A model generated the notes under the pieces. That model was not told the DNA's origin. It was given only the letters and a program-made list of their open reading frames with translations, and did no database searches. Positions 48,002-57,228 of a DNA stretch of 64,000 nucleotides are shown piece after piece (positions within the stretch are counted from its first letter, which is position 1; each line of letters starts with the position of its first letter). Where the stretch lies: positions 2,881,501-2,945,500 of the forward strand of contig NC_019684.1 of the NCBI RefSeq assembly GCF_000316645.1, given 5' to 3'. Source of the stretch: Nostoc sp. PCC 7524. Its GTDB lineage: Bacteria > Cyanobacteriota > Cyanobacteriia > Cyanobacteriales > Nostocaceae. Both the position numbers and the translations under genes were made by a program.

Positions 48002-48979
48002 TTAAACCAGTTTCAAATCAGGATACTCGGCTAACAAATCATCAGAGGTGAGAGTATCACCTTCAGCTTGGGGTGTCCACAGCACTTCCAGCGCCAACAG
48101 TTTATCAGCAGGGATGCTACCCATTTGCCGTAAAGCCTGACGCAAATCATCAATATTGTTAACGGCTGGGAGTTCCCACTTGCCTAATGTCGCCGCTAAT
48201 AAGGTGACAATAATGTATTCCCCAGGGCCTTCACTAATTAAACGGGTGGGGTTTTCAAGTTCACCAGATGAGGGCAAAGCATCTTTTGCTAAGGCAGCTT
48301 TTAGCTGGTTGTTGACGTTAGACAGAGTTTCTTCGCTAAACTTGCTACGTTCTGCTAATGCTAGGCGGTTGAACTGGCCTTCAGCAGAATTTAATTTGGC
48401 TTGTTGTGTACCAACACCTGCATATACCCAATATTCAGGGTGACGTAGCAAGGCTAGACTGGTTTCTTGCACCACTTGGGCGCGTCCTTCTGGGGAATTG
48501 GTATCAGCCGCTTCGGCGATGCGGTTTAGTTCGGGTTGCAAATCACGGGCTTGTGCTAATAATCCTACTTGCAAACGAGCTACGCTCACAGTAGGGTTGC
48601 TGCTATAGCCGACTTCTTCACCTTCACCACTGGAGACACGGCGGAAGGTTTGAACTAAGAAATTAGCGATCGCAATAAAGATTAAAATTGTAAACAGACC
48701 ACCAAATCCTCCCCCAATACCCCAGAAAGGAATTAAGAAAGGAAAGCCAAAACCACCACCAGGATAAGGCGCATAGTAGCCGCCACCGCCGGGAGGTGCA
48801 TAGGTACGTGGGTTATAAGTGCGGCTAGAAGGTACTCTGAAGGAACCACCACCAATTCTGCCACCACTACGGGCTGCTAATGCACCTTCAGCGTGGCTAA
48901 ATACCAATGTCAACACCAATCCTAGGGTTAAGAAGGTTTTTAACAGTGGTTTGATAGTTTGTTGTATTTTTTTAGGCAT
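48002..48979 (-). CDS. DUF1517 membrane protein
   Basis: The protein is 325 residues from ATG 48979; a GTG two codons earlier is possible. A signal/anchor segment (FLTLGLVLTLVFSHAEGALA) is followed by ARSGGRIGGGSFR and a Gly/Pro/Tyr-rich stretch (GGGGYYAPYPGGGFGFPF), a membrane helix (FTILIFIAIANFLVQTF) and a soluble C-terminal domain with VSVARLQVGLLAQARDLQ and GPGEYIIVTLLAATLGKWEL. This is the classical DUF1517 layout found in cyanobacteria and plastids. Function is uncertain. Confidence 0.88.
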   Translation of the reverse strand: MPKKIQQTIKPLLKTFLTLGLVLTLVFSHAEGALAARSGGRIGGGSFRVPSSRTYNPRTYAPPGGGGYYAPYPGGGFGFPFLIPFWGIGGGFGGLFTILIFIAIANFLVQTFRRVSSGEGEEVGYSSNPTVSVARLQVGLLAQARDLQPELNRIAEAADTNSPEGRAQVVQETSLALLRHPEYWVYAGVGTQQAKLNSAEGQFNRLALAERSKFSEETLSNVNNQLKAALAKDALPSSGELENPTRLISEGPGEYIIVTLLAATLGKWELPAVNNIDDLRQALRQMGSIPADKLLALEVLWTPQAEGDTLTSDDLLAEYPDLKLV

Positions 48980-50187
48980 AATCACAGTCGCTTGAAAAAC
49001 GGTAGTGCTTAATTATTTTTTCTTTAGTCAGAGCGTTGAGGTGGGGATATGATACCAGCCCGTAATTCGCAGTCAGTCTTTGATTGGTAGTAGCTTTGTG
49101 TACGCTCATTTTTTTGGCTACAGATCCAATCTACCGCGTCTTAGCTTGGGTAAGCAGCAAACCCCAGGGGGATTTCTGTAGTGGATAACCGTACCTCAAA
49201 ATTTATTCCCTTTGAAGGAACTTTGGAATGAATTAATGATTACCTTTCCAGCAACACAGGGGACAGGTTACAGGTTACAGGTGATAGGTTACAGGGGACT
49301 AAGAATAAGCCTTTGCTAGTAGGGACGAGTTTACCAATATCACTATTAGTAATTGATGATAATTTTCAACCCGCTCCTAATGAATTTTTATGCGCCAGCG
49401 CAGGCTACCCCAACAATAATTAAATAGGAGTCTCATACCATTTTAGATTCAGATATCAGCTAATAACTGGGAAATTATTAATAGGAAGGATGATATTGGA
49501 GATTAATCAAAATAATCTTTGAATAACGGCAACTTTTTGTGCTTTTTACAGCATTTCTCATTTGTTCACTACAGATACAATCATCAGCTTTTCGGATAAA
49601 ATTTTCAACCAAATTGCCTAAACTTGATCCATAAAAGACTAAAACATACAATTAACAAACACTTCATAGAATTAACAAAGAAGTTTCTATATTTCATCTT
49701 TTAAAATATAGATATCACCTATTGAAGGCACTCTCCCTTAGAGGACAACTTAAGGCAACTGTCGTCGGCTATGCCGACTTGTGGCAAGTGGCTTGGATTT
49801 AGGGGGATCTGAAAGGATTTGGTACATCACCAGGGACTTTTCAAATAACCTCTTACAACCATCAACAATCATGCTCTTCACAGCTAGGTACTACAGAGTG
49901 TCAAGTCAGGCTGCAAATATCTCAACCATGATCGGTTTCATGAAGAATTGTAAAAATTTCTGACAAATAATGGGTAAATACTTATTTTTCAGTTTTTATT
50001 GTTGGCTAAAAATAAAAAAGGGGAGAAAATTAGATACTAGCGTCAGTGAATTCCTCAGTAAAAATTTCTGTGTAATTACTTACAGGAGGTAGTATTTATA
50101 GCAACCAGCCAATTCTGATTAATTACTTTGCCTTAGTTGCAGTTTGAAAATTGAGAACTTATTTGCAGTCAATTACAAGAAACTAAC
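48980..50187. other. Long intergenic region
   Basis: About 1.2 kb without a supported gene. It contains TTACAGG-type short tandem repeats at about 49262-49300, copy 3 of the GTAGCC repeat at about 49387-49416, and a long AT-rich part. One frame near 49780-49960 reads without stops but lacks a ribosome site and any familiar motif. Confidence 0.55.
49387..49416 (-). repeat. TTTTGTTGGCGTAGCC dispersed repeat, copy 3
   Basis: TTTATGCGCCAGCGCAGGCT followed by ACC-CAACAA is the inverse of copies 1 and 2. The AAATAGGAGT flank is shared with copy 1. Confidence 0.75.
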
Positions 50188-51405
50188 ATGGAACACGTCT
50201 CACAACTAGCAACACCAATTAGAGAAACAACTGCATCCCCGGACATTTTAGTAATATCACGGCTTTTTCTACCCAAAGAAGCTGTAATTGGAGAATATCT
50301 CTACAATCGTTGTCTTCAAGATCCGGAGCGAGTCATTGTTTTGGCGGCTAGTTGTGCGGGTGATCAAGTTTTTGACCAAGCACAACAGTTTCCCGTGTAT
50401 CGCTGGACAAATCCTAAAGATTGGTTAGGTAATTTTATCGGCAGTTATTTGCAGCCTTGTTGTCATCTCATCTTGTCATTTGTCTTAGCAATTAAACTTT
50501 ATTTTCGCTATCGCTACCGCTATATTGAATGGGGTCACGGCTACGATTTTCCTTCACTGTTGTTATTGAGTTATATCTTACCAGTGCGCTTTTTTATTTA
50601 CTTGCACGGTAAGGATTTAGTTTGTGCTATCCGCAATCCCCTATGGCGATCGCTCTTTAAACTTACCCTAAAACGAGCCGAAGGCATTGTCTGTAATAGT
50701 TCTTCCACCCAAGATTACCTGAGAAATACCTTCCGCCTGCAAACTCCTACCCACCTCATTCATCCAGTAATCAGGCCAGAAAAATTTGGTTTAGGAAACC
50801 ACACGAGAAATTTAGATGAGTTACGCGATCGCATCCGTCAGGCTTACAATATTCCCTCGACATCTATAGTGATTCTCTCCGTAGGACGCTTAGTCAAGCA
50901 GAAAAGCTTTGAACGGGTGATTGAGAACTTACCACTACTTTTGACTATTGGCGTTGATGTTCATTATCTCATTTGCGGTGCAGGCCCCTGTGAAGCGGAA
51001 CTAAAATCTCTAGCGCAACGCTTGCGTGTAGATCAAAGAGTACATTTTGCTGGCTATGTACCTCATCAGGAATTAGCAGGCTATTATGCAGCTTGTGATA
51101 TCTTCGCCATGCTAACTATTGCAGATAAAAAAGCGAGAGGTTTAGAAGGGTTTGGGGTTGTCTATTTAGAAGCTAGTTACTTTGGTAAGCCTGTAATTGC
51201 CTCTCGTCATGGTACGTTACTTGATGTAGTGCGCCATGAAGAAAACGGCCTATTGGTGAATCCTAAATCTGGCTATGAAGTATTTCAAGCCTTCAAGCAA
51301 TTGTGTCAAAACCAACAACTACGCGAACAACTTGGCCGTCAAGGTAAAGAATTAGCTAACCGTAGAACTATGCACCGTTTGTTATATGTGGGGAGTAGGG
51401 AGTAG
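50188..51405 (+). CDS. Glycosyltransferase, GT4 (GT-B) type
   Basis: The 405-residue protein has a Rossmann-like acceptor half (ILVISRLFLPKEAVIGEYLY) and a GT4 donor half. The latter shows ILSVGRLVKQKSFERVIENL near 230, YLICGAGPCEAELKSLAQRL, VHFAGYVPHQELAGYYAACD and EGFGVVYLEASYFGKPVIAS, with the EX7E-type pair of Glu. It should transfer a sugar to a lipid or polysaccharide precursor. The last five codons (VGSRE) and the TAG are made by a GGGGAGTA tandem repeat, so the C-terminus may have been shortened or altered. Confidence 0.92.
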   Translation: MEHVSQLATPIRETTASPDILVISRLFLPKEAVIGEYLYNRCLQDPERVIVLAASCAGDQVFDQAQQFPVYRWTNPKDWLGNFIGSYLQPCCHLILSFVLAIKLYFRYRYRYIEWGHGYDFPSLLLLSYILPVRFFIYLHGKDLVCAIRNPLWRSLFKLTLKRAEGIVCNSSSTQDYLRNTFRLQTPTHLIHPVIRPEKFGLGNHTRNLDELRDRIRQAYNIPSTSIVILSVGRLVKQKSFERVIENLPLLLTIGVDVHYLICGAGPCEAELKSLAQRLRVDQRVHFAGYVPHQELAGYYAACDIFAMLTIADKKARGLEGFGVVYLEASYFGKPVIASRHGTLLDVVRHEENGLLVNPKSGYEVFQAFKQLCQNQQLREQLGRQGKELANRRTMHRLLYVGSRE

Positions 51406-51480
51406 GGAGTAGGGGGAGATAGGGAAGATGAGGGAGAAAAAATAAATACTGACGACTATTGCCTATTGCCTATTGCCTAC
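51390..51480. repeat. Bipartite STRR after the glycosyltransferase
   Basis: GGGGAGTAGGGAGTAGGGAG-type units are followed by GACGACTATTGCC and three CCTATTG units. It starts inside the coding region. The G-run spacing fits a G-quadruplex on the mRNA strand. Confidence 0.92.
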
Positions 51481-51493
51481 AAAAGTGCCTATT

Positions 51494-51706
51494 TCACCCT
51501 CCACCGACAATCGTCACCACTTCTAGACGATCGCCTGATTGTACTGTAGTTTTTTCCCAGAATTGACGATGTAAAATTTCCCCGTTGTACTCTACGGCTA
51601 CTAAACGAGGATTAAAACCTAACTGTGCTAGTAAATCAGGTAAAGGGGTTGAGGATACACAATGATGAGTTTCCCCATTTACCTGAAGGGTAATCTCATG
51701 AGACAT
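51494..51706 (-). CDS. thiS: Sulfur-carrier protein ThiS
   Basis: The 70-residue protein has the beta-grasp fold and ends in GG(G) (VTIVGGG), the tail that is thiocarboxylated to carry sulfur for the thiazole part of thiamine. VEYNGEILHRQFWEKTTVQS and GDRLEVV are the conserved core. The upstream thiE gene ends 18 nt before its start on the same strand, so the two form an operon. Confidence 0.93.
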   Translation of the reverse strand: MSHEITLQVNGETHHCVSSTPLPDLLAQLGFNPRLVAVEYNGEILHRQFWEKTTVQSGDRLEVVTIVGGG

Positions 51707-51724
51707 AAACCGGATTTTTGCAGC

Positions 51725-52786
51725 TTAAATGGATTTTTCTGGTTTGACGCGATTGAGCTGGGAGAGCAAATATTGGGTGACTAAAGTCGGTTGTTCGGCT
51801 TGCATGAGCGATCGCACTACTGCTACCCTTTCTGCACCTGCATCAATCACATCATTGATATTATTGACATCGATGCCCCCAATGGCAAACCAGGGAACTG
51901 AACTATTTTGTTCGGCGTAACGAACATATTCTAAACCCGCAGCCGCTTTTCCAGCTTTTGTGGGAGTTTCATATACAGGCCCCACGCCAATATAATCTGC
52001 ACCTTCAGCAATTGCTTTGTGCATTTCTTCGGAGTTGGTAGTGGAACGGCCAATTAAACGTTGCGGGCCGAGTAATTGCCGGGCGATCGCAATGGGCATA
52101 TCTTGCTGTCCCAAATGTACCCCATCTGCATCTACAGCTAAAGCTAAATCTACCCGGTCATTGATGATAAATAAAGCACCGTAAGCATGACATAGTTGCT
52201 GTAACTTTGTGGCTTGTTCTAGACGCACGGTGTCGTCCGTATCCTTATCGCGGTACTGCACCAAAGTCAATCCACCTTTGAGCGCAGATTCGACAGTAGC
52301 CAATAAATTCTCTGATGGGGATGTTACCAAATATAGACGCGATCGCCACAACAGCTGATGACGCTCATACCCCATTAACTCTGTCTCTAGGGTGTAAACC
52401 TGATAGCGCATCTGCTTAAAAGCTTTGCCCATATTGGGATGATAAAGCTTACCATACTCCTCCACCACCCGCAGAGCTTCTTGGACACGGCAAAAGTTAG
52501 CTTGTAATAATGACTTGAGACTAGAGCGTTTTTCCTCCTGGGGATGACTTAACTCAGTACCGGGATCACCTGCTGTATCTCGTGCAGCGCGTAATTCCGC
52601 CGTGTGCCAAATCGCCACCTCTTGACGGAGGTGCTTAAATTCCCCGGACATTTGGGCATTATTTAACCCAAAACGACACCATTCTTCAATAATCCGCAAA
52701 CCCTCACGAGCGCGGTCTAAATTAGCATCTAAAATGCGGTAGACAACCTGCTGTATTTGCTGTTGTTGGCTGTATGGCTCGACCAT
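51725..52786 (-). CDS. thiE: Thiamine-phosphate synthase with N-terminal ThiD2-like domain
   Basis: The protein is 353 residues from ATG 52786, which has GGGAG 8 nt upstream; the frame extends 28 more codons without a good site. Residues 1-145 match the ThiD2-type N-terminal domain (VVYRILDANLDRAREGLRII, CRVQEALRVVEEYGKLYHP). The C-terminal half is ThiE, a TIM barrel: LYLVTSPSENLLATVESALK, VQYRDKDTDD, INDRVDLALAVDADGVHLGQ and YIGVGPVYETPTKAG. It joins HMP-PP and thiazole phosphate to thiamine phosphate. thiS follows after 18 nt. No TPP riboswitch is seen upstream. Confidence 0.93.
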   Translation of the reverse strand: MVEPYSQQQQIQQVVYRILDANLDRAREGLRIIEEWCRFGLNNAQMSGEFKHLRQEVAIWHTAELRAARDTAGDPGTELSHPQEEKRSSLKSLLQANFCRVQEALRVVEEYGKLYHPNMGKAFKQMRYQVYTLETELMGYERHQLLWRSRLYLVTSPSENLLATVESALKGGLTLVQYRDKDTDDTVRLEQATKLQQLCHAYGALFIINDRVDLALAVDADGVHLGQQDMPIAIARQLLGPQRLIGRSTTNSEEMHKAIAEGADYIGVGPVYETPTKAGKAAAGLEYVRYAEQNSSVPWFAIGGIDVNNINDVIDAGAERVAVVRSLMQAEQPTLVTQYLLSQLNRVKPEKSI

Positions 52787-53180
52787 TACAACACTCCCAT
52801 TAGTGATGCTTTCATCGTAATAGCCAGCCTCTTTCATAGTTGCAATGTGCTTTGCATAGTCGATTTGCATAGGATTGGGTACTGGGGATTGGGTACTGGG
52901 GATTGGGTACTGGGGATTGGGTACTGGGGATTGGGTACTGGGGCATTAGGGAAATTTTTTCCCAGTCCCTTTGAGTCCCTATGCCCTTCCAGTCCCTACT
53001 CCTCCGAACTTCTGATCGGAGGAAACCTCCGCTTAGAGTTCTCTCTACTCCCTACTCCCCTACTCCCTCTATATAATTACTTTGTATTTAAAATAGCCAA
53101 TTGGTCAATAGAGCGGATAACATTATCGTCATACTGAATATTGGAAGTATGAAAAATTATTATTACTTCTAAGGAGTGGT
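52787..53180. other. Divergent intergenic region upstream of thiE
   Basis: It holds the 14-bp tandem array at 52872-52941, a hairpin-like TCGGAGGAAACCTCCG at about 53019 and CTCCCTACTCCC units near 53040-53070. Promoters of both thiE and the beta-helix gene should lie here. Confidence 0.55.
52872..52941. repeat. 14-bp tandem array, 5 perfect units
   Basis: Five perfect copies of GGATTGGGTACTGG lie upstream of thiE. The unit is two fused 7-mers of the STRR kind. Confidence 0.96.
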
Positions 53181-55118
53181 GTGAAGTTGATTTCCCTCAT
53201 TTTTTCACCAAAATATCGTAGATTAAACAACTTGCAATCTCAGCCAACTTCTTTGGCAGTTACAAGGTCTCCAGTTTCGGGCTGCTTATTATGCACTCTA
53301 GGTATAGTCAGCATGACGTTACTGAGTACAAACCTTGGTAGCGTCCTTGCTCAAGTACCACCTATATCAAATCAGATGCTCCTGGGTGAATCAACACTCT
53401 CCCAGGTTAATGTACTATTTGTCAACCCCAGTATCGGAGATGACACGTCCGGAAATGGCAGTGAAAATGCCCCTTGGAAGACGATTACCCAAGCATTACA
53501 AGTTGCCACCCCTAATACAATTATTAAGCTGGCTCCTGGTACTTATAGTGCGGATACAGGAGAAGTATTCCCCTTGATGCTCAAACCAGGTGTTGCTATT
53601 CAAGGTGATACCGAGAATAAAGGACAGGGGATCATCATTCAAGGTGGTGGACAATTCCTCAGTCGGAGTTTTGGCGGGCAGAATGTCACCATTGTTGGTG
53701 CTAACAAAGCCGGCTTAAGTGGGGTAACGGTAACAAATTCTAACCCCCGTGGTTACGGTGTCTGGATAGAATCAACTAATGCGGTAATTGCAGACAATAC
53801 CTTTACGGGCAATACCCAGGATGGTGTGGCTGTGGCTGGTAACAGTGCTAGCACCATTACTAAGAATTACTTTTATCGCAATGGCGCGAACGGCATCACC
53901 ATCAGTGGTAATTCTCTAGCCCAGATCCGAGAAAATGTGTTTGAACAAACGGGGTTTGGAGTCAATGTTACCCAAACTGCTGCGCCAGTGGTAGTAAGCA
54001 ATGTCATTAAAGACAACCGTGCTGGGATTATCGTCCAAGCTAAATCTCGTCCCATTTTACGAAATAATTTAATTCAAGGGAGTAAAGAAGACGGTTTAGT
54101 AGCGATCGCTCAAGCAATGCCTGACTTGGGTAATGCGACAGAAGCAGGTGGTAATGAATTTCGCAACAATAGCCGCTATGACATTAATGCTGGTGCGGCT
54201 AAACAGGAAATTGTGGCGGTTGGCAATACCATCAATCGTCAACGCATCGCTGGTAAAGTCAATTTAACTGCGCCAGTGGCTACCCCAGCCAATCAAGTCC
54301 TTGAGCAGACACCGGCAAACGGCGAAATTGTCTTTACTGCTCCTGGTGTGTCGGACACTAACACCCAACCCCGGCAGCCTGTCAGTAATCAAAGCCGCAG
54401 CCAATTGCCACCACTGACATCAGCCAACGCACCTCTGACTGTACCTAGACTCAATCAAATACCATCAGCCCCCGTTGCCAACAGAACGGCAAACCGAAAC
54501 AGAGCCATCACAACTCGCCCAGCCTCTCCTAGAAAACCCACGGCATTACCACCTGTTCCTCCTCAAACGGCACAGCTCAATTTTGTGCAAATCGATCGCA
54601 ACACCATTGAGTTTGTTGCACCCCAGGAAGAACAATCACAGCCAACGATGACTACTCAACAGCAGTCATGGCCATCTAATCTCTCACCATTACCGACAGG
54701 AGTTAGGCAACAACAATCAAACCCCACCCTAAAAGTAAGTCCGGTTCCGGGTAATGATGTTGTAGAAGTTACTGCTGCCAGGAGTAATGAGCTGTTGCCT
54801 GTTCCTAGTGGTGAGATTCCTCTAGGTAATACCCGCAATATGCGAAGGATTTCAGCACCGCAAACTTATACAACTAGCTATGGAGGAAATTATTTATCTT
54901 CTCATACAGCAGGTGTACGCTACCGCGTAGTTGTAGAAGCAATAAGTGACAGAGAGCAGGAGTTAGTTAAATACTTAGCTCCTGGTGCATTTCCCACCGT
55001 TTGGCAAGGGCGTAGAGTTATGCAAGCTGGAGTGTTTAGTAGTCGTGATAACGCTGATGAAATGTTGCGGATACTCAATAGCAATGGTTTAAGGACTATA
55101 GTTGAACCATTGAATTGA
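53181..55118 (+). CDS. Exported right-handed beta-helix (DUF1565) protein with SPOR domain
   Basis: The 645-residue protein starts at GTG 53181 with AAGGAG 5 nt upstream. A signal or anchor segment (CLLCTLGIVSMTLLSTNLG) is followed by a DUF1565/NosD-like region (VNPSIGDDTSGNGSENAPWK, APGTYSADTGEVFPLMLKPG) and parallel beta-helix repeats at about 160-370 (GVWIESTNAVIADNTFTGN, NAITISGNS-type). A Pro/Gln/Asn linker of about 200 residues leads to a SPOR domain at 565-645 (YRVVVEAISDREQELVKYLA, VMQAGVFSSRDNADEMLRIL). SPOR domains bind denuded peptidoglycan, so the beta-helix is probably held at the cell wall or septum. Ligand unknown. Confidence 0.87.
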   Translation: MKLISLIFSPKYRRLNNLQSQPTSLAVTRSPVSGCLLCTLGIVSMTLLSTNLGSVLAQVPPISNQMLLGESTLSQVNVLFVNPSIGDDTSGNGSENAPWKTITQALQVATPNTIIKLAPGTYSADTGEVFPLMLKPGVAIQGDTENKGQGIIIQGGGQFLSRSFGGQNVTIVGANKAGLSGVTVTNSNPRGYGVWIESTNAVIADNTFTGNTQDGVAVAGNSASTITKNYFYRNGANGITISGNSLAQIRENVFEQTGFGVNVTQTAAPVVVSNVIKDNRAGIIVQAKSRPILRNNLIQGSKEDGLVAIAQAMPDLGNATEAGGNEFRNNSRYDINAGAAKQEIVAVGNTINRQRIAGKVNLTAPVATPANQVLEQTPANGEIVFTAPGVSDTNTQPRQPVSNQSRSQLPPLTSANAPLTVPRLNQIPSAPVANRTANRNRAITTRPASPRKPTALPPVPPQTAQLNFVQIDRNTIEFVAPQEEQSQPTMTTQQQSWPSNLSPLPTGVRQQQSNPTLKVSPVPGNDVVEVTAARSNELLPVPSGEIPLGNTRNMRRISAPQTYTTSYGGNYLSSHTAGVRYRVVVEAISDREQELVKYLAPGAFPTVWQGRRVMQAGVFSSRDNADEMLRILNSNGLRTIVEPLN

Positions 55119-55139
55119 TTAGCCAACTGTGATTAATTC

Positions 55140-55182
55140 AAAAAAGCGATCGCCTACTAAAATTTCAGGCGATCGCTTTTTT
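55140..55182. terminator. Bidirectional terminator built from HIP1 sites
   Basis: A perfect 16-bp stem (AAAAAAGCGATCGCCT with AGGCGATCGCTTTTTT, 11-nt loop) lies between two convergent genes. A-tract and T-tract make it work in both directions. Each arm contains the HIP1 octamer. Confidence 0.92.
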
Positions 55183-55193
55183 GGATTCTCAAA

Positions 55194-56399
55194 TTAAACT
55201 TTTTCCTTGGCGGGTGTAGCAATGCCTCGCTTGACGAAATGACTCTCTAATTCTTTGATGAATTTCATCTCTTCATCTAACAGAGATTGATTGCCATCAA
55301 TAGCAGAGTTCTTTTCTAAAAAAGAGAAGGCTTGGCGAAATTGCTGGGGAGTGGCTGTAAATGGTGAATCAAAGTGACAGGAAATAATCTGTTGAAAATC
55401 CCATTTCGCCACTTTTTCAGCCCAATTGATAACTTGTTGCGGGGCTTGGGGCAGAATCAGGGTTTGCAGAATGGGGGCTACAAATGGTCTACCATTACCC
55501 CGTAGAGTCGCAAAGGACTGCTGCCAATTTTCTTGCCATCGGAAGGGAAATAAACCAAAGTATGCTTTTGGTGAATGATGTGGTGCTTTGATCGCATCGC
55601 GCAACATCTCACCCCATCCAGTGATTTCCATTGCCCTAGGACGAAAATAAATGGCAAACAGGGAAATACGTTGCCATCCTTGGCGACGGTTGGCTGGATG
55701 ATCTGCAATGGCTTGGCGTGCGTTTTCCCTCGCGTGAAACAGTAAGGGGTAGGGATCTAATTGAAAGATTTCTGGTGGCTCTTCTGGTACAGATAACACA
55801 GTATCAGTCACCAGTAGAGTGTGCGATCGCCTATGATACATAGCCACTTCTACAAATGATCCCCGCCCCAAATTAATATCTAAAATTGCATAGTCCAACT
55901 CATCAGCAAAGGGGGCTTGGCTACTATCTTCTGGTAGTATCTGGGTGCGTTTGTGGGGAAAACCTAGCCAACTGAGGGGCAAATTGTAGGGGAAACTCCA
56001 CTGGTGGGGAGCAACAAAAACCTGCGATTGGGGAAACTGTCTCGCAAAGGGGCCGACAAAGATTTTATGCTCTAAACCAGAACTGGTAGGCAGAATAATA
56101 TACTTAACTGCTCCGTGCTTGGCTACTAAATTATTAACTAGGCGTACACACTCAACAGTCGGAGCCACAGGTGCATACACCAACAAACCACCTGTATCAA
56201 GCTTGATCACCGTCATCCGAATCGGCACTATGGTGTAGAGGATGCCGTGGAGTTGATCAAATGTCCAAATCTTATCCTTGACTACTTCTCGGCAAAGTGT
56301 CCGCCGTCTGCTGTAGGGATAAACTGGTAAAGCCAGCCAGAACGGCCATAACCAATCTCTGGGATTATCTCGCTGCGACTCTACCTGTGAGTTCATCAT
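55194..56399 (-). CDS. DUF4336 protein (metallo-beta-lactamase-like)
   Basis: The protein is about 401 residues from ATG 56399 (next ATG 56396); the in-frame codons upstream look non-conserved. RDWLWPFWLALPVYPYSRRRT is the usual DUF4336 start. The domain continues IRMTVIKLDTGGLLVYAPVA, AVKYIILPTSSGLEHKIFVG, FARQFPQSQVFVAPHQWSFP and VAMYHRRSHTLLVTDTVLSV. The layout follows a metallo-beta-lactamase fold in which the HxHxDH site is changed (SGLEH), so hydrolase activity is open. It is common in cyanobacteria and plants. Its end faces the terminator at 55140. Confidence 0.85.
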   Translation of the reverse strand: MMNSQVESQRDNPRDWLWPFWLALPVYPYSRRRTLCREVVKDKIWTFDQLHGILYTIVPIRMTVIKLDTGGLLVYAPVAPTVECVRLVNNLVAKHGAVKYIILPTSSGLEHKIFVGPFARQFPQSQVFVAPHQWSFPYNLPLSWLGFPHKRTQILPEDSSQAPFADELDYAILDINLGRGSFVEVAMYHRRSHTLLVTDTVLSVPEEPPEIFQLDPYPLLFHARENARQAIADHPANRRQGWQRISLFAIYFRPRAMEITGWGEMLRDAIKAPHHSPKAYFGLFPFRWQENWQQSFATLRGNGRPFVAPILQTLILPQAPQQVINWAEKVAKWDFQQIISCHFDSPFTATPQQFRQAFSFLEKNSAIDGNQSLLDEEMKFIKELESHFVKRGIATPAKEKV

Positions 56400-56535
56400 C
56401 GTACAACCATCTACTCCTTTCCAATTTCTAACATTGGGCATAGAGCATGAGATATGCAGCATTGATTAATATAATTAAGAAACATTAAGCTGTAATCAAA
56501 ATTTTCTTCCCCTACCCTCTATTTTCCCGACACAA

Positions 56536-57228
56536 ATGAGTCAAACTGCCCTAAATCTAGTTGCAATCTCTGTTTTTATCATGACTTTATCGGCTCTATT
56601 GGGACCTTTAATTAACTTATCTCCTACAGTTCCAGCAGTTGCTACTTTCACTATTTTGGGCATAGCGACTTTTGATAGTTTTAGTTTACAAGGTAAGGGC
56701 GGCACTATTGTTTTAGATTGGATTGCTGGCTTTTCACCACAACACCGCGATCGCATTATTCATCACGAAGCTGGACACTTCCTTGTGGCTCACCTTTTAG
56801 GTATTCCCGTCACAGGCTACACCCTCAGTGCTTGGGAAGCTTGGAAACAAGGACAGCCAGGGCAAGGTGGTGTCTCCTTTGATGATGAAGAGTTAGCATC
56901 TCAATTACAGCAAGGTAAACTCAGTACGCAGATGTTAGAGCGTTACTGTACTGTGTGGATGGCAGGTATTGCTGCGGAGAATTTAGTCTTTACTCAAGCT
57001 GAAGGTGGTTTTGATGATCAAAGTAAACTCGCAGCCGTTTTAAAAACTGTGGGTTTTTCTGAGTCTGCTTATCAGCAAAAACAAAGGTTTCACGTACTCC
57101 AAGCCAAAACCCTTTTACAAGAAAATTGGTCTAGTTATCAAGCTTTAGTAGTAGCAATGAGACAACGGGCTACAATTGGCAACTGTCAGCAGGCGATTGT
57201 TGATGGCGGAGTGGGGAGTGGGGAATAG
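56536..57228 (+). CDS. Membrane M41-like zinc metallopeptidase domain without AAA module
   Basis: The 230-residue protein has one or two N-terminal membrane helices (LVAISVFIMTLSALLGPLIN, AVATFTILGIATFD) and a domain with HHEAGHFLVAHLLGIPVTGY, in which HEAGH is the zinc site of FtsH-type (M41) peptidases. A later Asp in GGFDDQSKL may be the third ligand. The AAA ATPase part of FtsH is missing, so it is a stand-alone relative, known in cyanobacteria and plastids. The last residues (GGVGSGE) and stop are coded by a tandem repeat. Confidence 0.8.
   Translation: MSQTALNLVAISVFIMTLSALLGPLINLSPTVPAVATFTILGIATFDSFSLQGKGGTIVLDWIAGFSPQHRDRIIHHEAGHFLVAHLLGIPVTGYTLSAWEAWKQGQPGQGGVSFDDEELASQLQQGKLSTQMLERYCTVWMAGIAAENLVFTQAEGGFDDQSKLAAVLKTVGFSESAYQQKQRFHVLQAKTLLQENWSSYQALVVAMRQRATIGNCQQAIVDGGVGSGE

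Noticed and set aside
49756..49963. A 60-codon frame in the gap before the glycosyltransferase
   Set aside because: No ribosome site, no motif and no support from neighbours.
52757..53137. A plus-strand frame with WGLGTGDWVLG repeats
   Set aside because: It is produced by translation of the 14-bp tandem repeat.
52787..53180. Possible TPP riboswitch upstream of thiE
   Set aside because: I found no CTGAGA or ACCTGAT-type THI-box sequence on the minus strand.
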